Shown here: one piece after another, positions 15,267 through 21,947 of the stretch
Layout: each line of letters starts with the position of its first letter
How positions within the stretch are numbered: position 1 is the stretch's first letter
Virus record (IMG/VR): IMGVR_UViG_3300033149_005302
Span: 1-37,686 of that record
DNA: 37,686 nucleotides
Direction: 5' to 3' (one strand)
Source of the DNA: a virus
Translations under genes and position numbers: made by a program
Notes under the pieces: generated by a model
The model's input: the letters and a program-made list of their open reading frames with translations, nothing else
Told to the model about the DNA's origin: nothing
Database searches by the model: none

Positions 15267-15672
15267 CGCAGTCCTCTCTCAGTGGGCACAGGTCGCAGTT
15301 GTGGAGCCGGCTGCAACTCGTCGTCAGTACGGCCATCACCTCTGACTCCGCATCGATCGGCCCGTGCGGGCAGCAGGGAACCACGGTCACCCACAGGCCC
15401 CGGCGCCGGCTGCCGGTATCTCCCTGTAGCACGGTATGCCGCAGGTGCGCCGGGTCGGTATAGCGTACCAGGCCAGTCTGAACCAGGGCGCGGTCTACAT
15501 TCTCCAGCACGCGACCGGCGTTCCGTGGACGCCTGCCGAACCGGACCCCGACGATGGCCCGCTCAGGCGCCTGCCAGCGAGACCGGCGCACGCTACGCAG
15601 TGACGCCCGTCGCACGGCCCGGGCCAGCTCTTCGTAGTCCCTCGGCACCCGGTCCAGGTGGAACGTGATCAT
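15232..15672 (-). CDS. Unknown replication-operon protein with C-terminal four-Cys cluster (possibly RusA-like)
   Basis: Start at ATG 15672, overlapping the dnaB stop as ATGA; the longer GTG frame extends into dnaB. The 146-aa basic protein has a central segment (NVDRALVQTGLVRYTD, then HLRHTVLQGD) whose spacing recalls the RusA Holliday-junction resolvases, but the usual D-x-D-N acids are not clear. The C-terminus has C-x5-C-x2-C-x5-C (CSRLHNCDLCPLREDC), a pattern like the Fe-S or zinc loops of DNA-repair enzymes. A structure-specific nuclease or DNA-binding accessory of replication is plausible but not established. Confidence 0.45.
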   Translation of the reverse strand: MITFHLDRVPRDYEELARAVRRASLRSVRRSRWQAPERAIVGVRFGRRPRNAGRVLENVDRALVQTGLVRYTDPAHLRHTVLQGDTGSRRRGLWVTVVPCCPHGPIDAESEVMAVLTTSCSRLHNCDLCPLREDCVNLYDAVVGRT

Positions 15673-17021
15673 CCTTCCCTCTCGGCTCCCTGCCTGGCTG
15701 CGTCCCTGTACCGATGCTCTTTCTCTACCCACACCAGCCTCACCACGCCTTCGCCACCGAGCTGTCGGTGCTTGGCCATCTTGATCTCCAGGATGCCCTT
15801 GTTCTTCCCCGGGTCGTACAGCTCCGGTCGGTGCAACAGGAGCACTATGTCGGCGTCCTGCTCCAGGTCCCCTGATTCCTTCAGGTCCGCCAGCATCGGC
15901 CGGTGGCCGTCCCTCATCTCAACCTGCCTCGAGAACTGGGACGCGGCGAGCACCGGTACGTCCAGGTCCGTGGCGATGCCCTTGAGGCCGTTCGAGATGT
16001 GCCCTATCCGCTCCCTCAAGGTGTCGCCCGCTTTCCTATTCGACCGGTCGCGGAGTAGCTGAATGTAATCGACCACCACCAGCCCTAACCCCCTCGTTTG
16101 CTTCAGCAGCCTGGCACTGTGCGCTATGCCGGCAACAGTCAGTCTCCCAGCCAGGAAGTGAAGCGGCAGGCCGGAGACCTCAGCCACAACTGCCTGAACA
16201 CTCTCCCACTCCGACTCCGAGAGCCGGCCTTTCCTGAGCCTTCTCATGTCGATCCCCGTTTGCATTACGATTTCGCGGTCCATTAGTTGGGCCAGGGACA
16301 TCTCCGCTGACGCAAACAGGACCACACGGCCCGCTGTCGCATTGCTGAGAGCCGTCTCTAGCAGAACCTGGCTCTTGCCGACCGACGGCCTGGCCCCCAC
16401 TATCACGAAGTCGCCGCCGTACATACCGCCGCTGAGCTCGTCCAGGTCCCGATAGCCAAACGGCACGTAGTCTAACCGACGGTTCTGCCTTCTGGACACC
16501 AAGTCCATCATCAGCTCTGCGTGGCGCGTCGGGTCAATCAGGCCGTCGCCGCCCTCCGGCTCAAGCTCCGCCAGCAGGTAGCGGGCACGGGCGAGCAGGT
16601 CTGTGCCGTCCTGCGGGGCCTCGTAGGCCATCGCTGATATCTGCGCAGCGGCGGTTATCAGGCGCCGACACAGCGAGAGCTGTTTCACTATGCCGGCGTA
16701 GTACTCGGCGTGCACCGAAGTCGGCAGGTTGGCCACGAGCTGAGACAGGTATGCAGCGCCTCCTGCCTTCTTCAGGTTGCCTGCTCTCGAGAGCTCCTGG
16801 GTGACGGTGATCTGGTCTACGCCTTCTCCTACGGTTTCGCCAACGGTTTCGATGGCATGAAATATTAACTTGTGCCGGTCGTCGAAGAAGTCCTGGGCGC
16901 CGACGTGCGCCTTTACGTCGCCCAGGCAGTCCGAATCTATCAGGCACGAGGCAAGCACCGCCTGCTCCGCCTCCAGGTTGTGTGGTGGTACCCTGCCGCT
17001 GTTTATCACCTTACCCTCCAT
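15669..17021 (-). CDS. dnaB: Replicative DNA helicase, DnaB family
   Basis: 450 aa, close to the normal family length. The N-terminal helical domain starts VPPHNLEAEQAVLASCLID. The RecA-type core has Walker A GARPSVGKS (209-217), the SAEMS motif, Walker B VVVDYIQLL (315-323), LAASQFSR, DLKESGDLEQDAD and the KHRQLG arginine-finger region. The hexamer unwinds DNA at the phage fork. It starts at ATG 17021, overlapping the end of the O-like initiator gene by 16 bp. That arrangement is like lambda O-P, except that the phage supplies the helicase itself instead of a loader. Confidence 0.97.
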   Translation of the reverse strand: MEGKVINSGRVPPHNLEAEQAVLASCLIDSDCLGDVKAHVGAQDFFDDRHKLIFHAIETVGETVGEGVDQITVTQELSRAGNLKKAGGAAYLSQLVANLPTSVHAEYYAGIVKQLSLCRRLITAAAQISAMAYEAPQDGTDLLARARYLLAELEPEGGDGLIDPTRHAELMMDLVSRRQNRRLDYVPFGYRDLDELSGGMYGGDFVIVGARPSVGKSQVLLETALSNATAGRVVLFASAEMSLAQLMDREIVMQTGIDMRRLRKGRLSESEWESVQAVVAEVSGLPLHFLAGRLTVAGIAHSARLLKQTRGLGLVVVDYIQLLRDRSNRKAGDTLRERIGHISNGLKGIATDLDVPVLAASQFSRQVEMRDGHRPMLADLKESGDLEQDADIVLLLHRPELYDPGKNKGILEIKMAKHRQLGGEGVVRLVWVEKEHRYRDAARQGAEREG

Positions 17022-17836
17022 TCGAGCTCGTACTCACTATCCTGGCCGTTCCGCCGGCGCCACTCCCCAATCTGGTTCTGGACCGTCATCATAAACAGCG
17101 CCTTGTCTTCCCAGAAGGGCCGTGCCTTCAGCCAGTCGTAGCAGCTCAGAATGTCGCTCACTGTGTACCCCTCGCGCAGCATCCAGCGTACTGCCTTGGC
17201 CTCCGCTGCACTTTTCGCCGTGTTCCAGCCCCTACGCTCTTTGAGTCCGGCAAAGACGCTCCTTACATCGTTCTCATCAAGGGCACATCCTTTTTCTTTA
17301 ATATATTTCTTTGTAGTGACTGAAAAGGTATCACTACTGATATCTTTGGGTATCAATATTGATACCTTTTCTGTAGGCTTTTCCGCGGGCTTTTCCGTAG
17401 GCCCTCCCGTAGGCTCTACTTCCTCAAACGCGTGCTTGGCCCCAGGCGCTATCAGTTCCGATACCCTTTCTTCGTGATCATCACGCTCGTCGAACGCTTC
17501 CTTAGCCTTAGACGCTACCAGTTCCGGCTCCTCTTCTTCATAGCCGACCCATCTCTCCCAGTCCTTTTGCAGCCCAATTCTCCTGCCCTCCCGCACGAGC
17601 ATGCCCCTTGCGGTCAACCCCCTGAGTGCGCGGTACACATTCGGCTTCAGTATGCGCGTCATCCGTGCCACCCTAGGCCCGGTGACGTACCCGGCCTTAG
17701 TGCTGTAGCCATAGCTCAGCCTGATGATGCAGAGAAGCACCTGCCATTCACTGGGGCTGAGATGGACGCCGGCGAGCTTCTCTAAGAGCTCATTAGCGAT
17801 CCGCGTATAGCCGTTCTCCAGTTCCGGGCTTGCCAA
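17006..17836 (-). CDS. Replication initiator, lambda O-like (phage Rep_O)
   Basis: 276 aa from TTG 17836, with AAAGGA about 9 nt upstream. The N-terminal ~95 residues match the phage replication O winged-helix domain: ENGYTRIANELLEKLAGVHL, SEWQVLLCIIRLSYGY, a recognition helix around RILKPNVYRALRGL. The acidic/Lys middle contains the PTEKPAEKPTEK repeat and is encoded by DNA carrying palindromic iterons and an AT-rich tract. The C-terminal domain (TAKSAAEAKAVRWMLREGYT, then WLKARPFWEDKALFMMT) resembles helicase-contact domains of DnaD/O proteins. It binds the origin inside its own gene and loads DnaB, as lambda O does. It overlaps both the upstream Mom-like gene and dnaB. Confidence 0.88.
   Translation of the reverse strand: MASPELENGYTRIANELLEKLAGVHLSPSEWQVLLCIIRLSYGYSTKAGYVTGPRVARMTRILKPNVYRALRGLTARGMLVREGRRIGLQKDWERWVGYEEEEPELVASKAKEAFDERDDHEERVSELIAPGAKHAFEEVEPTGGPTEKPAEKPTEKVSILIPKDISSDTFSVTTKKYIKEKGCALDENDVRSVFAGLKERRGWNTAKSAAEAKAVRWMLREGYTVSDILSCYDWLKARPFWEDKALFMMTVQNQIGEWRRRNGQDSEYELEWRVR
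17289..17465. other. Replication origin inside the initiator gene
   Basis: Palindromic iterons GGTATCACTACTGATATC (17327-17344) and GGTATCAATATTGATACC (17349-17366) lie 22 bp apart. A weaker copy GCTATCAGTTCCGATACC is at 17448-17465, with a degenerate one near 17513-17530. Immediately beside them, 17289-17318 is a T/A-rich tract suitable for unwinding. Iterons plus an AT-rich element inside the O gene is the lambda origin layout. A decayed second copy lies at 13371-13535. Confidence 0.75.
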
Positions 17837-18347
17837 CTGTTATGGTCCTTTCTTTTGGCCTTCGTTCAAGTATTACCAGGCCACCCTTCGTCTTGCCACA
17901 GACTGTCCAGCCGGCTTGCTTGAAACAATAGCCAGGGTTTGGGCTTTTGATCCTTTTCGGATTGACGTAGGTGTACAATCTTTCACCTGGCCATCGCTGC
18001 CATGCCAGCTCGCATGCTTCCTCGATAAGCTGGGAGGAGAGCACTGGACATCTTTCGTTGCGAAACACTGCACAGTTGACGCCCTCTTGCCCATTATCAC
18101 TGTGGAACTTGCGCCATACGAACAATGCTGAGCTGTCTGCCGTCATGAGCATGATGTATTCGCCCGGACCCACGAGCTTTCGTGGCCGCCTTCCATCCTT
18201 GTAGCGTCGAGCCGAGTAGTGTCGGTCTAACATCGCCCGTGCTCGCGGGTCCCCGTCTCGGATGCTATACCAGTGGTGGCCAAACACCAGGCAGTCCCTT
18301 AAGATTGCTATGTGTCGCTCGCCACTCTCAGCAGGAACTCCTGGCAT
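17793..18347 (-). CDS. Mom-like / GNAT-fold phage protein (DRHYS motif)
   Basis: 184 aa from ATG 18347; a GTG three codons earlier is equally possible and neither has a clear ribosome site. Recognisable blocks are DRHYS (41-45), KLVGPGEYIMLM, ALFVWRKF, VFRNE (95-98), SSQLIEEA and NPGYCFKQAGW (137-147). This set characterises a widespread phage family with a GNAT-like fold, to my knowledge related to the Mu Mom DNA-modification protein. If so it may modify phage DNA to evade restriction. It lies in the early operon upstream of the initiator, whose start it overlaps by 44 bp. Family match is from memory of motifs, so function is tentative. Confidence 0.5.
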   Translation of the reverse strand: MPGVPAESGERHIAILRDCLVFGHHWYSIRDGDPRARAMLDRHYSARRYKDGRRPRKLVGPGEYIMLMTADSSALFVWRKFHSDNGQEGVNCAVFRNERCPVLSSQLIEEACELAWQRWPGERLYTYVNPKRIKSPNPGYCFKQAGWTVCGKTKGGLVILERRPKERTITVGKPGTGERLYADR

Positions 18348-18517
18348 TGCCGGCACAGGCGCCAGCCGTCCTGCCAGTCAGACGACACCGATATAGACCT
18401 TCCACACGCAGTCCGACCGTCCCACATGTCGTACACGTGCGCCACGCCGTTGTCGCTCTGTTCGAGCCTATGGTTGGTTAGGGTTGCCATGCGTTGTAAG
18501 ACTTCAGATTGGGTCAA
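18308..18517 (-). CDS. Small zinc-ribbon protein (array copy A)
   Basis: 69 aa from TTG 18517, with GGAGG 5 nt upstream; the TTG overlaps the previous ORF stop (TTGA). The HVYDMWDGRTACGRS block followed by GWRLCRQCQEFL matches the array family: His...aCGr...LCxxC, a probable treble-clef or zinc-ribbon pattern common in small phage proteins. It is the last of four related domains encoded in 18308-19214. The function is unknown; small zinc proteins of this kind often bind nucleic acid or host transcription machinery. Confidence 0.55.
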   Translation of the reverse strand: MTQSEVLQRMATLTNHRLEQSDNGVAHVYDMWDGRTACGRSISVSSDWQDGWRLCRQCQEFLLRVASDT

Positions 18518-18753
18518 AGCTCCTCCTCGAACCCCAGTGCGTTTAGAAACCCCTGACATCTCTTGCAGAGCGGCAGATCGCCCAGTCACAAGTCAGTGGG
18601 TCTGGTTGGCCCGGCACGACAGATGGTGAACTGGTCAATGCCTTGCTCTGTGTCCATTACATCTGCTACGTGCAGCAGCTTTCCGTCTCCTACGAGGCAC
18701 AGTTTCAAGCCAAAATGCCTCATCAGTCTCCTTGCGACTTCGTGTTCTTTCAC
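18514..18753 (-). pseudogene. Small zinc-ribbon protein (array copy B) interrupted by in-frame UGA
   Basis: It starts at GTG 18753, overlapping the previous stop (GTGA), with AGGAGG just upstream. The frame reads KEHEVARRLMRHFGLKLCLV, DQFTICRAGPTRPTDL, then TGA (18586-18588), then without a break LGDLPLCKRCQGFLNALGFE to a stop at 18514. The neighbouring copy C has the intact equivalent ATDLGPGDLPLCKECERFL, so the part after the TGA is homologous coding sequence and holds the second Cys pair. Without readthrough the 55-aa product loses half of its metal site. The context TGA-C is a known leaky one, so readthrough is possible; a simple nonsense mutation (GGA to TGA) is the other explanation. 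Confidence 0.6.
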
Positions 18754-19214
18754 AGCTCCTCCTCGCGTTCCAGTTCCTTCAGGAACCTCTCACATTCCTT
18801 GCAAAGCGGCAGATCGCCCGGGCCCAAATCGGTGGCTGTAGTCGGCCCTATGCCACAGACGCTGAACCGGGTAACGCCCTGGCCCGTGTCCATTCCTTCT
18901 GCTACGTGCAGCCGCCTTGTGTCTCCTACGAGACACGATTTCAAGCCAAAACGACTCATCACTCTGCTTGCCATTTTCTTTTGTTTCACAGCTCTTCTTT
19001 TAGCTTTAGAGCAGTGCTTGCAAAGCTTGAAGCTGTCCGGCAATTTGTCTATAGCTACCGTTGGCCCGATACCACAGATGGTGTACTTGTCCATCTCTTC
19101 CGGGCCAAATCTGTAGGCCAAATGCAAGTCCTTACTGTTTCTTACCCGGCAGAACTGTAAGAGTCGTAACCCCTGGTCATCCGAGTGATACCGCAGAAGC
19201 CTATGGTCTATCAT
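18750..19214 (-). CDS. Double zinc-ribbon protein (array copies D and C fused)
   Basis: 154 aa from ATG 19214 (GGAGGGGG upstream). Two tandem copies of one domain are visible. Residues ~1-78 contain HLAYRFGPEEMDKYTICGIG, PTVAIDKL and LCKHC. Residues ~81-154 contain RLHVAEGMDTG, FSVCGIGPTTATDL and LCKECERFL. Shared hallmarks are CGIGPTxAxDL and LCKxC, with CxxG...CxxC as likely metal ligands. The second half is closest to copy B downstream. It lies in a chain of overlapping small genes (ATGA before, GTGA after). The function is not known. Confidence 0.6.
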   Translation of the reverse strand: MIDHRLLRYHSDDQGLRLLQFCRVRNSKDLHLAYRFGPEEMDKYTICGIGPTVAIDKLPDSFKLCKHCSKAKRRAVKQKKMASRVMSRFGLKSCLVGDTRRLHVAEGMDTGQGVTRFSVCGIGPTTATDLGPGDLPLCKECERFLKELEREEEL

Positions 19215-19381
19215 TCCCCCTCCCTATCCACCATGGCCAGCTCGGGGATGGCAGCAAGCAAGTCCCTTGCCTGTTGCCGGTACCAGTTCTTTTGCCCTTC
19301 CACAAGGTTCGACCACTTCTGTATCCCGCGAACCTTGGTCAGTTCCTGAGCCAGCTTTTCGATTACGTCGTCTCTGTTCAT
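19211..19381 (-). CDS. Small helical protein, 56 aa
   Basis: ATG 19381 overlaps the previous stop (ATGA), and GGAGGTG lies 5 nt upstream. The product is MNRDDVIEKLAQELTKVRGI, then a Trp/Tyr-containing helix and LLAAIPELAMVDREGE. It is acidic-amphipathic, probably a helical hairpin, with no Cys cluster. Its stop overlaps the start of the double zinc-ribbon gene (ATGA). It is too small to classify. Coupling on both sides is good evidence that it is real. Confidence 0.6.
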   Translation of the reverse strand: MNRDDVIEKLAQELTKVRGIQKWSNLVEGQKNWYRQQARDLLAAIPELAMVDREGE

Positions 19382-19611
19382 TCATCACCTCCGCTTGCTT
19401 TTGCATCCTGATTGTCCTTTGGGGCCGCGATTTTCTGTACTGCCATAATGGGTGATTCTGGGTTAGCTAGCTTTGCAGCATCATATTCATCATAAACCGC
19501 TAAGAAGCCGACCTCGTGCTTATTTTCAACGGTCACAGGCCAACCGCACGCCCGCATGTCTGCCCAGTGCCGCAAGTTCAACGCAACGTAGAACTGTTCT
19601 GCATCACCCAT
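19378..19611 (-). CDS. Small unknown early protein, 77 aa
   Basis: ATG 19611 follows directly after the ASCH gene stop (TGA-ATG), with AGGAGGTG inside the end of that gene. The sequence starts MGDAEQFYVALNLRHWADMR and ends in an Ala/Lys/Gly tail with acidic residues. It shows a small alpha/beta pattern (GFLAVYDEYDAAKLA). It is translated in a chain with the ASCH gene and the downstream 56-aa gene. No family is recognised. Confidence 0.55.
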   Translation of the reverse strand: MGDAEQFYVALNLRHWADMRACGWPVTVENKHEVGFLAVYDEYDAAKLANPESPIMAVQKIAAPKDNQDAKASGGDE

Positions 19612-20052
19612 TCACAACACCTCCTGTTTGGTATCTAGCAAACCCACTTCAAAGAACCCCAGCCGCCCCCTGTACGGGATTGGCTTCTCGTAAGACTCAG
19701 GGTCGGCCAGGATGAAGCCGTACGGGCCGGTGAACCAGTCACGATCATTGTCACTGTGGGTTATGCAGTCCACGATTGTGACCTCGCCAACGATGGATCC
19801 CAATGGCCATGGTCTCTTACGTCCTCGCTTGTCATATAACATTTCACGCACACTAACCCAGGTCTCCACACTCAGTATTTCCCTGAGCCTGAGAAGGTCT
19901 ACGTTCGATATGCGATCTGGTGTACTGCTAGCGTGAATGTAGATGCGCTGGCCCTTCATGTACGATGGTAGAGGCCAGGTGCGGTTCTCGATGTCCTTGT
20001 AGCCCAGCACGATCAGCGATGCCCAGGGCTGCTTTATCGATAGTGCTTTCAT
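19612..20052 (-). CDS. ASCH-domain protein
   Basis: 146 aa beginning with the diagnostic ASCH start MKALSIKQPWASLIVLGYKD followed by IENRTW. The fold continues with RIYIHASSTPD, GSIVGEVTIVDCI, the WFTGPYGFILADP segment and PYRGRLGFFEV. ASCH domains share the PUA-like fold and bind RNA or modified nucleobases; some are nucleosidic amidohydrolases or translation regulators. In phages they are common small accessory genes. Next to a Mom-like protein and a methylase remnant, a link to modified bases is possible, but that is inference. Confidence 0.88.
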   Translation of the reverse strand: MKALSIKQPWASLIVLGYKDIENRTWPLPSYMKGQRIYIHASSTPDRISNVDLLRLREILSVETWVSVREMLYDKRGRKRPWPLGSIVGEVTIVDCITHSDNDRDWFTGPYGFILADPESYEKPIPYRGRLGFFEVGLLDTKQEVL

Positions 20053-20068
20053 ACGCTCTTTTCTCGAC

Positions 20069-20848
20069 TCAGGTTAGCCTGCCTTCCCAAATGACGGCTG
20101 CCTTTTCCCCCGAGTGCAGCCGCCACACCTCGCCGTCAAACGATGGTATTACCCCTCTGCGCCACAGCCCAGCCCCAACCTGAAATGACTTCCACTGTCT
20201 GCGAGACATGCCCGGGCAACTGAATCCTGGTTTAAATAATGAGGCTGCGTAGGACGCAGCACAGCTCACGGCAGAGTCCCAGGCCTTGTCAGGGAAGCAT
20301 CTCCAGATGGGATATAAGGGCTCCATGCTAAGCAGAAGGCGGTTCCAAATACCATCCCTGACAGTGATCCAGAGGAGTGGCAGTCCATCCATGAAAGTGC
20401 TTATAGGTAAACCAAGAGTCCAGACGCGGGACCACTCTCTCAAGATATCCAGCATTTCCCCGGTAACTTCGACTCGTGGTGCCAGGAATGGGTTTATAGG
20501 GTTGCACGCCTCCGTGTAGTTAAACGGGAACAGACTGTCCAGGTCTGTGATCTCTTCCAGCACCTCCAGTTCGACGAATCCGTACTTGCGTTTGTCCTCG
20601 GCGACTGGTACACCCCTGACGCGATATGCTGAGCACGGGATGCGCGCCCCGACAAAGCAGTCCTCGGGACGTACAGAGGCGTGGATTACACCAGGAGAGC
20701 ACACACCCAGGGCGGGCCTGGGGTTAGGCACCCTAACGGTGTGGGGAAATGTCCCGTCGCCCCGATAGTTAATCGTGCAACCTGTACGGAAGTCCCAGCC
20801 GTCGGGCTGGGCGAGCTTATAGCACTCAATCGTCTTGCGCCGTGCCAT
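20069..20848 (-). CDS. Unknown protein with N-terminal DUF7666-like domain, 259 aa
   Basis: Start at ATG 20848 (GGAG about 11 nt upstream, directly after the preceding TAG); the longer frame runs into the upstream gene. The first ~110 residues, with TIECYKLAQPDGWDFRTGCT, GVCSPGVIHASVRPEDC and AYRVRGVPV, resemble small phage domains that pair a Gly-rich turn with a Cys/His cluster (DUF7666-type). The C-terminal half has Trp-rich helices (WITVRDGIWNRLLLSMEPLY) and a stretch CAASYAASLFKPGFSCPGM typical of a helical module in phage pentapeptide or DUF proteins. No catalytic role can be assigned. Confidence 0.5.
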   Translation of the reverse strand: MARRKTIECYKLAQPDGWDFRTGCTINYRGDGTFPHTVRVPNPRPALGVCSPGVIHASVRPEDCFVGARIPCSAYRVRGVPVAEDKRKYGFVELEVLEEITDLDSLFPFNYTEACNPINPFLAPRVEVTGEMLDILREWSRVWTLGLPISTFMDGLPLLWITVRDGIWNRLLLSMEPLYPIWRCFPDKAWDSAVSCAASYAASLFKPGFSCPGMSRRQWKSFQVGAGLWRRGVIPSFDGEVWRLHSGEKAAVIWEGRLT

Positions 20849-20849
20849 G

Positions 20850-21128
20850 CTAGTTCTTGCTCCATTCGATCCGCTCAATGATCTCCACCAAGTCCAGGTG
20901 GTGGAACGGGCGGGCAATCTTCAAACACACAGGCAGCTCTCGGTTGGCCGCCTCTTCCATGGCCTTTATCCAAGCGTGCGCCGTGCGGGCCATGAGTAGC
21001 TTGTGCATCTCTTTCTTGGTTAGCTTCCTGGGACGAATCAGACTCCACAAGCGGTAGTCCGCCTGCTCTGCCTTGCGCCTATCACGGTCGGGCACCCAGC
21101 CCCAACCCGGGAACCTTCGTTGTCCCAT
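20850..21128 (-). CDS. Small unknown early protein, 92 aa
   Basis: ATG 21128 has AAGGAG 5 nt upstream, better than the longer frame starting at 21191. The product is basic, beginning MGQRRFPGWGWVPDRDRRKA. It has a helical middle (KLTKKEMHKLLMARTAHAWI) and a C-terminal segment HHLDLVEIIERIEWSKN. It is possibly a DNA-binding or replication accessory protein judging from charge and location, but no family is recognised. Confidence 0.5.
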   Translation of the reverse strand: MGQRRFPGWGWVPDRDRRKAEQADYRLWSLIRPRKLTKKEMHKLLMARTAHAWIKAMEEAANRELPVCLKIARPFHHLDLVEIIERIEWSKN

Positions 21129-21138
21129 GCTTCTCCTT

Positions 21139-21324
21139 TCACTTCTCGGATCCAGCGCCGATTGAAGGATCCAGCATCTTGACGATCGCAATCATAGGAA
21201 TCAATACCCTTCTCCCGATTCGCACGTGGGGGATGTCCCCACGCGCAATCGCCTTGCGAATAGTGTTCTCTCCAACCCCTAGCAGTTCTGCGCACTCCTT
21301 TACGCTTAGTGTTTGCTTGTTCAT
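21139..21324 (-). CDS. Excisionase-type HTH protein
   Basis: 61 aa from ATG 21324 with AAAGGAG upstream. TLSVKECAELLGVGENTIRK, then IARGDIPHVRIGRRVLIP, is the standard HTH_17/excisionase fold: helix-turn-helix then a wing. It sits in the leftward early operon, unlike the similar rightward protein at 15081. Such proteins work as Xis or as small transcription factors. Which of the two, if either, is the directionality factor for the integrase at 26 kb cannot be decided from sequence. Confidence 0.85.
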   Translation of the reverse strand: MNKQTLSVKECAELLGVGENTIRKAIARGDIPHVRIGRRVLIPMIAIVKMLDPSIGAGSEK

Positions 21325-21452
21325 TCACCACTCCTTTCTAGATATGCCTCGCCGGGGCGACGGCCTGTCTATCGTCACGTACACAGTCCCTCACTGATCT
21401 ACTCCTCCTTTCCCTCAGATTGACCATCGCCCCAGCGCTCATGAGCACTCTT

Positions 21453-21947
21453 TCAGATCAACCTCGGGGCCTCTACCGGCAAGCAGTGCGGGCTGAGCCA
21501 GAGTACCTCGCGGTGTCGGTTGGCTTTCCGAGGGCCATTGCCCACATTGTTGTAGCCCCCTCCGGTAGACCATCTCTTGCATGTCCACCCATGCCCTGTC
21601 AGCCAATCGTGCTCAGCGGTCAGATTCTCCAGCAAGTACTGCCCCTGTGCCACCAGTCGTCTCCGGCGGGCTATTAAATCAGCGTGGTTCACTGGCCAAT
21701 CGCACCAATGAGCTACTTCGTCCGGCGCAAACTGAATCGCGCGCCAGACGTTTGCCACGTAGCCATCGGCGTCGCACACGGTCTCAATGTGCCGCTGCGG
21801 GTCGTAGTTAGGCCGTTGCAATAGCACGGCACCGGAGCCAAAGAACGGTTCCATGTAGTGTTTCACGTCCCCTAATGCCCTCCACACTAGGGGGGCTATC
21901 TTAGACTTGCCCCCAAAATACGGAAAAGGCGCCTGGAGTCTGCTCAT
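21453..21947 (-). pseudogene. DNA adenine methylase (Dam/D12 type) with catalytic middle deleted
   Basis: 164 aa from ATG 21947, overlapping the exonuclease stop (ATGA). Residues 1-105 are a good D12-class N6-adenine methylase start: APFPYFGGKSKIAPLVW, EPFFGSGAVLL (SAM-binding motif I) and the CDADGYVANVWRAIQ segment. Residues ~118-160 match the C-terminus of the same phage family (GWTCKRWSTGGGYNN, NRHREVLWLSPHCL). The ~150-200 residues normally between them, including the catalytic DPPY, are absent while the frame is kept. It is therefore probably unable to methylate, although it could still fold as a SAM- or DNA-binding remnant. Listed as degraded because the active site is missing. Confidence 0.75.

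Noticed and set aside
21338-21442. 34-codon leftward ORF between the methylase remnant and the HTH gene
   Set aside because: Possible, but it is basic and low in information, with no recognisable feature and no ribosome site before its ATG.
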